From assembly GCA_944474755.1 (NCBI GenBank), contig OX104119.1, forward strand, positions 79,473,873 to 79,537,872: a DNA stretch of 64,000 nt, in the 5' to 3' direction. This DNA is from Limnoperna fortunei (lineage: Eukaryota; Mollusca; Bivalvia; Mytilida; Modiolidae). A model generated the notes under the pieces. It was given only the letters and a program-made list of their open reading frames with translations, had not been told where the DNA came from and made no database searches. Both the position numbers and the translations under genes were made by a program. This document shows, piece by piece, positions 12,471-43,000 of the stretch (the first letter of the stretch is position 1; the number at the start of each line of letters is the position of its first letter).

Positions 12471-13206
12471 TACCTAAACATTTATTCTAATATTTTTGTG
12501 ATTTGTTCTGTTGTATAAAATGTTATGTCGGTTTAAAAGCTCAAAAAGCTCACGTTTTCCTACTTTGTATATATATCCGACTCTAAATAAAGTTTAACTA
12601 CACATTTACTTTACCTTAAGTTGCAAAATGTTGATTTTAGTGCAAAAGTTGGGATGACAAATCGTTTCATTAAGTCAGTAACGTAAGTTACACAAATAAT
12701 GTTAGAAAATAAAAATGTGTTAACTGTCGTTGAAAAAGCAATCGTGTACAAACAAATTGTTTGGAATCTGATAAACACAATTAAAATGAAATTGTTGGAA
12801 CTATTTAAACATTTCTGAACAATATTTCACATATTTTAGTGACGTATGTTTTAATTTTTTTTGCTTTGAAAATAGTTTAATAATTTTGGTTAATTCATCT
12901 TCATGGAATCAATACATTCTCGTAGATCTTCCTGAGCTTCAATTGTAGCCGACGAGATTTACATTGTCGATGATATATATATTTTGTATTGGCTGGTGGG
13001 ATTATTTTAACAGTATACAAGATTATAACATCTATGTTTTTACAAAGACTCGTTTGCACAGTTTTATTGAGCGTAGGCGTTTAGCTGTAGTTATGGCAAA
13101 TTGGTGTATGAGCAGGCGAACTCTTACAAACATAATAATGTGAAGTAAAAGGGTGCCATCCAGTATAATCGGTTCAAAAATATATTACCAGTAGGCCAAG
13201 CTGGAA
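12471..13206. other. No recognisable gene
   Basis: AT-rich, with no supported coding sequence. It separates the LINE relic from the Tigger region. Confidence 0.4.
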
Positions 13207-13383
13207 ATGTTGAACTTAAGAACAGAACGAATCGGACCCAGAAATATTCCTATGTATCTTACAAAAGACGGCAAAAATGCTGTTGAAAGACAAAGAGAAC
13301 TGTTTGCAAAGTACATCGACGAACTTTCAGATACACAACAAAATGAACTTTTTAATCATAAACTGCAAATACATGTACTTTAA
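13207..13383 (+). CDS. Unrecognised 58-codon open frame
   Basis: A short ORF reads MLNLRTERIGPRNIPMYL and continues with a charged, soluble-looking composition (VERQRELFAKYIDEL) to TAA at 13381. The composition looks more protein-like than the surrounding AT-rich sequence. However, an in-frame TAG lies 15 bases before the ATG and I know no matching family. It may be a fragment of the host LINE or of an unknown gene. Confidence 0.15.
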   Translation: MLNLRTERIGPRNIPMYLTKDGKNAVERQRELFAKYIDELSDTQQNELFNHKLQIHVL

Positions 13384-13641
13384 ATTAATACAATTTATTA
13401 ATAAAATAACAACAAATCTCACGGAAAACATCAAAAAGCACTAATCAACTCGCAGTTTGTAAGCACTGACAATAAAGCACATTAAACACAAAACACACAT
13501 TACACACAGGTCATCTAAAATTACAGAATTCCTTTTACTGGAACGAAACAAAACCTTCTGAAAGGAGTGTCTGACTGGCTTGAAATTTCCTTTTGTACTG
13601 TTTCTTTAATAGATATCGCTGAAACTTGCCGACAAGTGGCA
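13384..13641. other. No feature; Tigger left end not found
   Basis: AT-rich sequence. I searched for a counterpart of the 15.68-kb Tigger terminus (CAGTCGAACCTCGTTGTCTC) and did not see one, so the left end of that element seems lost. Confidence 0.35.
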
Positions 13642-15098
13642 TCATTTCAGCACAAAGGTCTGAAAACTTTCGGTCATTTCTATCAGTGAAGTCAATGATG
13701 GGATGGGTTTAGGTACAATTTCGTCTGCATCGTCGTCACTGTCTGCTGTTTCAGTTTTGATGTTCTCGACTTGCTTAATCTCTTCTATGATGTCGTCGTC
13801 TGTCAGTTTTTCTGCGGTTGTAACTGTGTCGTCAACTGTCGTATATTCTTGGAAGTTGAAGCCTGCCAACTGTGCCAGTGGGATATCGTCATCATCGTCG
13901 TCACTGTCTTCTGTTTTGGTGGTTGGATTGTTGGTAAAACCAGCATGACTAAAGCAATTTCGAATGGTCTATGAAGAAACAGTAGACCATGCATGGTGTA
14001 AGTAGCGTAGGGCATCGAGAACGGATAGTGTAAATTCTTCTTTCTTCTCGGCGAGTTGGACTTGACGTAGTAGGACTCGTTTTCTGTAGTGCACTTTTAG
14101 GTTCTGGATTATTCCTTGGTCACATGGCTGGGTTTTACTTGTTGTGTTTGGTGGCAGAAATATGAGTTTAATGTTGCTTAAGCTTTTAACATGGGGATGG
14201 GCTGGGCAGTTATCAACAATCATAGCTATGCGTCTGTATTGCGATTTAAATTTTCTGTCGAGTTTCGTCAGCCAGTCATTGAAAATGTCCGAAGTCATCC
14301 AGGCTTTTTTATTTGATGTGTACTGAGTAGGGAAGGTCTTTATATTTTTGAAGCATCTGGGGTTTGCTGCTTTCCCTATAACTAAGAGAGGAAGTTTTTC
14401 TGAGCCGTCCATATTTGTCGATACTAAAACGGTCAATCTTTCTTTTCCTTTTTTCCGCCACTACAATCTACTCCTTTAAATTCTAATGTTTTCTCCGGTA
14501 AAAGTCGGTAGAACAACCCAGTTTCGTCAGCATTAAAAATGTTGTTAGGGGTAAATTCTCTTAATATGGTCTGGAGTTGAACCTGCCAATCAACCAGTTC
14601 CGTACTGTTAGTGTCTACCGATCTTGATTCGCCACAAATCTTTTTAAAAGTTATATTGTGGCGCTCTTTAAATCTGTCAAGCCAACCGCTGCTGCATTTA
14701 AAGTCAACGTGTCCCAACTTGGTAGCAAATTCTTCTGCTTTAGTTTGGAGCATGGTACCGGATATTGGTAAATTGTGGTCACGCACTAACTTAAACCATT
14801 TTAGTAGGGCGTTTTCCACATCTTCATAGGTTGCTAGTCGCATGCGTTTTCTGTCTGGAGCAAAACTACTCTTAAGGTAAGCATCTTTTATTTTTTCAGA
14901 ATTTTTAATCCAGGTGGATAAAGTATTTTGTGGAACCCCAAAAGATCGGGCTATATCAGTTTTAGAACGTGAAGACGTTTCTACCTCAATAATCGCGTTG
15001 TATTTGTCCTCAATCGATTTTACATTAAGTTTCCGCTTAGCTGATCTAGATATCCCCTCATTAGAAATGAGTCCTTCTCCAGATTGCTCAGCCATCAT
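13642..15098 (-). pseudogene. Disabled Tigger/pogo-type DDE transposase
   Basis: The first 221 codons (15098-14433) contain a CENP-B-type N-terminal helix-turn-helix (DIARSFGVPQNTLSTWIKN), then a second HTH/CENPB domain (SSGWLDRFKERHNI), then the start of the DDE domain (NIFNADETGLFYRLLPEKT). A one-base loss in the A/G run near 14443-14452 shifts the frame. The DDE domain then continues from 14436 (LPLLVIGKAANPRCF, MIVDNCPAHPH, LIFLPPNTTSKTQPCDQGII). A TAG at about 13986 interrupts it just before an NCFSHAGF motif and an acidic tail running to 13642. Order, motifs and length fit Tigger (TIGD) transposases of the Tc1/mariner superfamily. With one frameshift and one stop it cannot make an intact enzyme. 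Confidence 0.88.
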
Positions 15099-15420
15099 GT
15101 TGAAACTTGTAATGATCGTTCATCGAATGCAGACAGTATTTAAGATAATTTTTAGCTTTGAGTGCAAACATAAACTTGAAATGTGTTCACGCAATTTGAG
15201 CTCGTAGTTGTTAAGATCAAAAGAAATATTTTAATCATTATCATTTTTAATTAAACATAACAGAATATAATTCCGACAGTGATGAGCGCATCATTAATTA
15301 ACCTTTATAATTCATGTACTGCGCTTGGGTTCTCAATTCGTTTTATTAAATTACGAATTAAAGTTGTACTAACCTATCAATAATTGAAGAGTGTGTAAAA
15401 TCAACAGACGCCAATTAAGT

Positions 15421-15680
15421 AACAATACAATTAAAATTGTTGGTATTGTCACATCGAGAGCAAAATTAACATCGAGACAACGAGGTTAAAATACCATTAA
15501 TTAGTATTGTACGGGCGGAAAAATAACATCGAGTTAAGCGTGTTATCGAGAGAACCGAGTTCGACACATGCGAGGAAGAAATCCATTATATATATGGGGA
15601 CGATGCCGGGACTTAAAAATTGTATCGACATAACCGAGGTATCGAGTCAACCGAGATCGAGACAACGAGGTTCGACTGTA
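15421..15680. mobile_element. Terminal region of the Tigger element
   Basis: Read from the outside on the minus strand, the end at about 15680 starts TA-CAGTCGAACCTCGTTGTCTC, which is Tigger-like with a TA target. Inside it, several ATCGAG / ACAACGAGGT / ACCGAG motifs recur, resembling subterminal transposase-binding repeats. The transposase starts about 320 bp farther in (ATG at 15098). The opposite end was not found. Confidence 0.6.
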
Positions 15681-15689
15681 CTTAGAGAA

Positions 15690-17060
15690 TATAAATGCCC
15701 TCTGATCAAAGATATACAACTTCACAACCCAAATGGCAAGCGAATAACTGTTTCAACAGGAGAAACTAAGGAAGAAAAACACTTAAATAATTTAAAAAAC
15801 TCCGGATGAATCCGGTTTTGCTGCAGAACACATTAAACTTGAGGGGGAAAACGATATATATGACTTATCAAGAAATTTTCAACCAAATTTTCAAAGAAGG
15901 AAAAGTAGCAAAGATGTTAAAAACAAAGACCCTTCTAACCCAGAAATTTACAGAGGGATAAACGTGTCCTCAGTCCATGGCAAAGTGTTTGAATATGTTA
16001 TCATAGCAAAATCCAATTTGGAAACTTTCGGAAAAATCTCTAATTTGGATTTCCAAAATGGAATCTTGAGAATACAAGAAATGAATATGTATTAATTGCA
16101 ACGTAAGAGAGTCAGAAAGAATTTGACTCGGTAAATCACACTATTTTGATGAACAAAATGTACTTTGAATGATGATCAATAGACCTATATGGGGGTAATA
16201 AACTAATGTGTAAAATTGCAAGGTAGAATTAGCCAATCTGTTCTAACTAGGCAGTAAGCTATAGTACAGGTATTTCTTCCCATCTACTCATCTGTATAAA
16301 CAATATGTCAATAAACTTTTGTAAAATTAATTTGAAGAATAAAAAATTTGGTGTAACGATAGGTGACACGTACATAGGATGTCCAACTTGTGCCGATGGC
16401 ATCAAAAACTGGGCTTATCATAGACTAAGAGATGCAACAATTGATTGACAGTGTCTACGATTATACATGTAACCAACCTAATAAAAAGTAATGCCATAAT
16501 AAAATGTAATACAAAAATGCATTCAGAAAAAAACAAACGACGCTACTATAGGCCTGACATTAGGAGCAGAACCCTTGAAATATGAATCAAAGACAACATC
16601 TGACCATATCAGTTGGAAAGGGAACTCATCTTGGTCTGACCAGATTAGTAGCAAATGACGACTATATTATTACAGAACTTTATACTTTCTACTTAAAACT
16701 GGAGTACATGGTACTAAACGAAATCCTGGAACATCAGTTAAGATCAATGCGACGTATTTTGTACCAAGACTCCTTTATGACATGGTGACAATATCAATTT
16801 ACAACAAAAGGATGTTAAAAACCTATCTGTGTTTCATATAAACAGCATGATACAGATTCAAGTGCTTCCTACAAGAACTGCCCCAATTTTGCCTGTATTC
16901 TGCCTATTGAAGGAATACTGCACAAAAGTTACCATAGTCTCTTTAGTACGATTGGCTGGACGAAACTCATGTACACTGGAAAATATATGCTTAGAAAATC
17001 TTCTTTTGAGAATACATTTGAGAAAATCATTTTTCTTCTGAAACAAAACTCTCGATAAAT
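15690..17060 (+). pseudogene. Decayed LINE reverse transcriptase
   Basis: Broken plus-strand frames give, in the order expected for a LINE, a reverse-transcriptase start (KDPSNPEIYRGINVSSVHGK near 15925-15990), a substrate segment (EFDSVNHTILMNKM near 16125), a THLGLTRL segment near 16628, and a C-terminal LPTRTAPILPVFCLLKEY stretch near 16865. Stops and frame changes separate every part. It starts directly at the outer end of the Tigger element, so Tigger probably inserted into it. Confidence 0.65.
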
Positions 17061-18904
17061 GTTCTGAAACAACCAAACTTTCTTTTCTGAATCATTCCGC
17101 AACTAATTAATTTGTTGTTTAGCTGGATTTTTTTACAAACATTCCTTATAAATTCAATTTTCTAAATCACATCCCTTATGAAAGTGTACAAACTGTGCTT
17201 TCCTAAATCATAAAACCTTCCAATAAATGTAAAAGGATTTATTTGTTACAGGTAAAGCACTTTTTAATGTGTATGAAAACTGTTTTCGTTAATCTTGCTA
17301 AAAATTTCGAAAATTGTGTGTCGCACTCATTATAAACGAAAAACTGAATTACGCTACGAAATGTATGATCGCAGCTTTTGTGAATCACTCGGATGCGAAA
17401 TGTGATATTCATTTTTATTCTATCAAGTACAATGTTTTTCATAAATAAAAAGAGGTGCAACAGAGATTTGAAAAATTCCAAATCACAAAAACGTATAACA
17501 TGAGTGAATCTGCTTCAAATACTAAACAGCTAGATCACGTTGATGTGACCATGTTGATAACAAATATATTAAAATAATAATGTAAAAAATTCATAAAATA
17601 TAATAAGCTCTAAACAAACATACAAATAAAAAAATCTGTTTGTAATACAGTGGATTACACTTATTTGAATTTTTTAAATATTTTGCTGTGATACAACTGA
17701 ATAAACATGAACTACACATCTGCAGATAAAGACAATAGATATACTTTTCATGGATGCATAATTCTATTTGATATAATCGCATCTATCAATATCAACAATG
17801 TTCCAAAATGTCAAGAAAATTGATGAAAACTTTTGAGTTCGAGTCTGAAAATAAAAAGCCTCCCCTTTTCACGAACTCAGTCTAAATACTTGAAAAAGAA
17901 AATTCAGAATTTTGTCAGAAACGTTAGGAAGCTTATAACTATCAAAACAACCATTTCCCAACAATTTCAAGAAATCTGCATAAGGCATTTTCAGGTTTGA
18001 CAACTAAAGAATTCCCCGCTATTTCACGAACAAAGTACAGTAACTTTATAGCAATAAAATAGTCATTTATAAAACAGTCCTTATATGTAGTTTGAAACAA
18101 TTCCTTGTAGGTATTATCACGATACAATGCAACATGTGGATGACGTACAAAGGGTATATACACAATTGTTTAATCCCACTAAAATACACAAGGGAAATAA
18201 AAATTACCAATATATGACAAAAAGCTCGAAAAGCTATGAAGTGGCAAAATATAATTAAACAAAATACAGATTGATGATAAAAAAATAACCCGAGATATAG
18301 CATGATTACTGATTTCTATATATCTATATCAGCCATATATATTTTTCTACATGTTTGTATAACATTACCATTCTCAAATTATGACATTTTGTGTAAATAA
18401 AAAAAAATGTAAGAATCCAAAAAGTGGTGATGGTGGCTGTATATCACACTGAAGTTACTGTTCAGCCGTCAACAGTATTGCCATATCAAGTTCGTATGTC
18501 GATTCATATACCAATCTACCAAGTTGACGTGTTTTTCGTTTTAATTGTTACTTTTTCAAATGTGTCTTTAAAATCCCTGTCATTTAAAGAAGCTATTATC
18601 TCCCCTTTTTACTTACAGATGGATGAAAAAGTAAAAATCATATTTATGTAGATGGAAAAGTATCTAGATGGAGAATTCATATACAGTGTAAGGCTTCAAA
18701 TACACAAGATTGTAAATATTACCTACTCAACTACATACTTGAATATTGGATGAACAGCAAAATGTTTTCTTGATGTTTAAATAACTGTTTATGAAAATGA
18801 AGCTGTTTCATTTTATTAATTTTTCTGTGCATAACAAATTACGTCCTTCTTAACTCTGCTTAGCTATTTGAGATAAGACACGTTTTACAAGTTACCATGG
18901 TTTC
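17061..18904. other. Gene-free AT-rich region
   Basis: Several 60-80 codon frames occur on both strands, but none has a recognisable motif or splice context. I see nothing supported here. Confidence 0.4.
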
Positions 18905-18910
18905 TTGCCT

Positions 18911-19170
18911 GGGAGGGGGCCTTGTTGGCCGAGTGGTTAAGGTGGTTCATCTACTATTGATCACGTGGTCTGTCAACATTGAGATTGCAAGTTCGATTTG
19001 CTGCAGGCAGGTGTACTCGACTCCAATCTTAATTTATATGGATTGCAGTTTTCCTACCGCAGGTCGGGGGTTTTCTAAGGGTACTCCGGCTTTCTATCCC
19101 AATAAAAACTGGACGCCATGATATAGCTGACAATTTGCTGAAAATGGCGTTAAACACCATTCAAGATCTT
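18911..19170 (+). mobile_element. tRNA-derived SINE
   Basis: The head resembles a Ser/Leu-type tRNA promoter, with an A-box-like TGGCCGAGTGGTTAAGG near 18927 and a B-box-like AAGTTCGATTTG near 18990. The body includes a TACTCGACTCC segment and CTACCGCAGGTCGGGGGTTT. The 3' part has AAAACTGGACGCCATGATAT and ends in AATGGCGTTAAACACCATTC. Related 3' parts lie at about 31840-31910, and in reverse at 52425-52600. It is not a functional tRNA gene because the cloverleaf cannot be formed. Confidence 0.75.
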
Positions 19171-20967
19171 GCCTGGGATTAGTAGCTCCACCCCATTGCT
19201 GAATATGCTATTTGTATAGGCTCACATCGCGATTCATGTAGAAACTCATTTGTAAATCAGATCACAAAATAAAAACAAATGATATTATATTTTGTATGAG
19301 AATTATGCTTTGAGTAAAAGATCTGGAATTTTCGACCTCCTCATGAATTTAGGGTAATGTCAAAGAGCAGAATGCTCTAGCCTTCCGGAAATGTTGGAGA
19401 TACCAGTGTCCGTTATGTTGTAACTACTATTTGGACGTGTTAGAACCTGAAGGAAAAACATAAGGTTAAAGTTTAACTAGAGCACAAAGAGCATGCAGCA
19501 AATGATGTGAAAACACGTAGTGTGTGCGAATGGTGGACTTTCTATGGAAAAGCTTATATTATAACATTTTTGGTTTAAAATATTAACGTTATTAATGTTA
19601 CACTAGATGAGTAACTTTTAGAAATGTCATGATGTATTTTAGTGTTCCATGCACTTATATAGTCCTGCTTTACCTTCAGGACACTTAAACATCTATTTCA
19701 TATTCAAGTTTTAAGTAATATATACATGGTCTGTCAATGAAATGACAGGAGAGAAGGCTGTCATTATTACATATAGAAACAAGATTCTTTCCAATCAGCA
19801 ATGATCAGGATACGATGTTTTTTCAAATAAAAACAATAAAAAAAGAAGCAACCCACATCTAACATATTTTGTTTAGGAGATAAACAAGAAACATACTATT
19901 TTGTCTAAAATATCAATTTTCATTTAATACATAGAATTAATCAAGTAATGTTTATTGACAAATGTTGAAATGAGATTCAAATTGGTGAACATGATTGTTC
20001 ATTATCATGGGGGTAACTAAGGGCACTGTTAGGTACGGGTTTGCCATCATATCATGGGGGTAACTAAGGGCACTGTTAGGTACGGGTTTGCCATCATATA
20101 TTTTCAGACATTATAACATGGGACCTAATCATATATTTAATGATTGTACATTCACATTGACAAAACAGTCCATTCACTGCCAAAATGTTTTTCTTTTAGA
20201 ACCTTTTCTTCCATTGTGTATTTCCTATCTCGACGACACAATTACAGAGAATCGCACCTAATATAACCTCCAAGGGCATTCCTATTAACACATTCACACC
20301 TATTTAATATCACTGGGTGTGTCACATGCCTTATTGGTTTTTTAGCAATATAAAGCAATTTCTTTTAGTCAAGTGATCTCAAGGGATCTCTGTGGGGCCC
20401 TTAATTTGTTAAGTCAACATCATGGTTTATCCTTCGCTATAGATGAGAATTAGGGACATTATCTATTTAGATATTTTAAAACTACCAAAATGATATATGT
20501 TTCAATGAAGAGGTTTCTTTTCATATATTTTGGATAGGTAAAATAGAGATCCTTTCGGGCCGCAAATACGTCTTATCCTATATATACTAAGGTACCCCAT
20601 CTCACCGTGTTCATAATCTACTATTTGGTATTTTTAAAAGTGTATTAAAAGTTTTCATTCCTAAATTAATAGCTGCTATAGTACATATATCATACTTACA
20701 CGAAGTCTAGTGAAAATAGCTATTTCCATGGCTACTAAGCAATGCCCCATCTGGAAACAAAACAAGATTCCTGAAGACATTGTATTTTCATAATATTAAG
20801 CGCAGAAAGTGCTAACAGAGCTTGATGGTTTAACTGCGGTAAATAAAGAAAAGCTTTGCTGAACCAAAACTAAAATAATGTAATGTAGTTAAGTTGTCTC
20901 CAAATAAACATCCAGTTTAAAAAATGGAATATGGTTATCGTATAATCAACATGCAGTTGACCAAACT
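19171..20967. other. Intergenic, no gene seen
   Basis: AT-rich sequence with only a 47-bp tandem duplication (20005-20098). No coding or RNA gene is supported. Confidence 0.4.
20005..20098. repeat. 47-bp perfect tandem duplication
   Basis: Two identical adjacent copies of a 47-bp unit carry TCATGGGGGTAACTAAGGGC. Their identity suggests a recent duplication. A CAGTG loop can be drawn on the minus strand, but it has no stem (see rejected items). Confidence 0.9.
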
Positions 20968-20973
20968 TTTATT
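20968..20973 (-). terminator. Candidate NRAMP polyadenylation signal
   Basis: An AATAAA on the minus strand (TTTATT here) lies about 430 nt after the NRAMP stop codon. This is a plausible 3' end. In AT-rich DNA the hexamer is common, so only transcript data could confirm it. Confidence 0.3.
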
Positions 20974-21398
20974 TGTGATCTTTTCAATAAAGAAAGAGAT
21001 AGGAAAAAGGCTTACATAAGTTGCCATAAAAATGTTCTTGTATAAAATACAAAAATATTAAATCAAACAAGTGAACGTAGGATTCGGTCCGACACAATAG
21101 GGGCAAAATTAAATTAGATAAAAGTATTTCCTTAGTTTGAGTAACTACCCTGTAGTTTTTTACACAAACTATGAGGAGTGTTTAGTTGCAAAATATGTCA
21201 AATGTACTATAGATTTGTCTCTGGCAACGACCACAAAGTCTTATAAACCATATAATTAGTTAATTCCTAAAACATGGCTCAACAACCTATGATGTCAAGT
21301 TCAAAACAATAGAGAAAGAAAAGTAACGTTCTTACAGGAATCATGGAAAGACCTTCCAATTGTTCTTGAATTACCCCTATCTTTGTTAGCTTTTCAGA

Positions 21399-41207
<19,809 letters not shown>

Positions 41208-41319
41208 TGTTTTTTTTTCTTTTTAACAGATCTCTATAATAACAACAACAATAATAATGATAATAATCATTATGATTACATGAACTCCATTTTGATTTCT
41301 ACTAGGAAGGGTTGTGTTT

Positions 41320-41795
41320 ATCAACAGATTTGCTCATCTCAACTCCATGTAGCAGGTGAGTTGGCAGACTGGATCAACAGCCCTGCTCATCTCAACCAAA
41401 GGTGGCAGAGAGGAGAGACTCTCTTACTGGTGTGTTGTTAGGGCTTGATCAACAGATTTGCTCATCTCAATTCCATGTAGCAGGAAAGAGAGGTCCTCTC
41501 ACTGGTGAGTTGGCAGACTCGATCAACAGCCCTGTTCATCTCAACCAAAGGTGGCAGAGAGGAGAGACTCTCTTACTGGTGTGGTGTAAGGGCTTGATCA
41601 ACAAATTTGCTTATCTCAACTCCATGTAGCATGGAGGAAAGGCTCTCTCAATGGTGAGTTGTCAGACTCGATCAACAGATCTTCTCATCCCAACCCTAGG
41701 TGGCAGAGAGTAGATGCTCTCTCACGGATGGGTTGTCATGACTTGATCAACAGATCTGCTCATATCAACCCCAGGTGGCAAGGAGGAGGGGATCT
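41320..41795. repeat. Diverged relative of the 74-bp satellite
   Basis: About six to seven units carry the same ordered blocks as the array at 1-5790 (GATCAACAGATTTGCTCATC, AGGTGGCAGAGAGGAGAG, CTCTCTTACTGGTG, GTTGTTAGGGCTT) but are considerably diverged. The block starts about 110 bp upstream of the NRAMP ATG on the opposite strand, so it may overlap its 5' leader or promoter. Confidence 0.85.
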
Positions 41796-41799
41796 GTGG

Positions 41800-43000
41800 G
41801 TTGTCATGTTATAATAAAGAAGGCTTGATGTCATACAACTTTCTGATCCTTGTATGATAAAGACCCACTTTGTGTCGTTAAATAAGAAGGCACTTTGTTG
41901 CCAATAGACAATGCTTAATATTCCATCCCTACCAAACGCGGGACTACTGCACATGGGACGTAACTCCAATATATGACAAGTAACTCATTGTAGCTGGGGT
42001 TGACACTTCTGTTACGGCAGTTAGCAAACAAAATTAAAAAACCGATTTGATGACATAATTAACAACATTATGACAGTAAGGAAACTTTGATTGAGACAAA
42101 GACACATGACACAGAGAAGAATCAAAACCATCAAGAAAAATTAAAAGCATGGAATTTAAATGCGATAGCGTGGTTGCAAAAGTATTGCAATGCACATTAA
42201 ATGCTCATTTAAAACAAATTTGTGTATCCTGGCCCAAAATTTAGGGGTTTTTTTCATTGTTTGCTTAGAGAAGTTATTATCTCATATATAAATGAAAATT
42301 ATTTTTTTTTAATTTCTCAAACAGACTATGATAAACTCCAATCGACAGTTGCCAAGGAATAAATTCTAAAATATCAAAATAAAAAGAGTCAAAAGACACA
42401 AAACAGTTTCAATTTTCAACATATAATTTATTCACCTGTAAATGTATATTTGTGTCAATAAGTATACAGTTAATAAAATATAAGTATAAAGTCAATAAAT
42501 GATTTAAACGATTTAAATAATGAAATCTTTTAAATGAAACAATATTACAATTTCAATGTTTCAATTTAAAAATTTTACCATGTCGTTAGAGGTATTTTTT
42601 TCTATATGGTATATGGTACCCTGCTGACACTGTGGTTGATATGGATTTTGATTTCATAAATCTGTAGAAGCCCTGGGCATGACATGACATTTATTATAAA
42701 TATGTCAGTCTGAGGGAGTTACTCATCTTGCTTTTGAAAATGGGGTCTATTATTTTTGATTTATATCATTATTTTTACAACTAACATGTTAATCTATTTA
42801 GTAAAAGGAACACGGAAGATTAACCTTATGTGTGGTCATTAATGAAGCCATCAAAACACACATTTATATGCCCAGAAAGACAAAAACATTGGAATATAAT
42901 CCAGTGTATGATGAACGATTACAAAGGGTGATTGTGTTGTCATGGTTTAAGCGTCTCCGACCCTCTCTCAGTTTCCAAGTATTGTAAATAATAGTTCGCA
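41800..43000. mobile_element. Dispersed repeat, second copy of the satellite flank
   Basis: Shares with 5.8-8.5 kb the GTAACTCC motif, the ACACATGACACAGAGAAGA to GGTTGCAAAAG block and the GAAGCCCTGGGCATGA block. Around 42315-42400 (GACTATGATAAACTCC, TTGCCAAGGAATAAA) it also matches 45775-45860. No coding sequence is seen. Confidence 0.45.

Noticed and set aside
11921..12481. 186-codon minus-strand gene
   Set aside because: It is the antisense shadow of the plus-strand LINE RT relic, whose conserved motifs are clear.
13642..13869. Separate acidic-protein gene
   Set aside because: It is in frame with the end of the Tigger transposase after one TAG and matches the usual acidic tail.
18911..19000. 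Functional tRNA gene
   Set aside because: A-box and B-box-like sequences are present, but the cloverleaf stems do not pair and the sequence continues into a SINE body.
20005..20098. Iron-responsive element in the NRAMP 3' region
   Set aside because: A CAGTG loop exists on the minus strand, but flanking bases do not form the required stem and it lies beyond the likely polyadenylation site.
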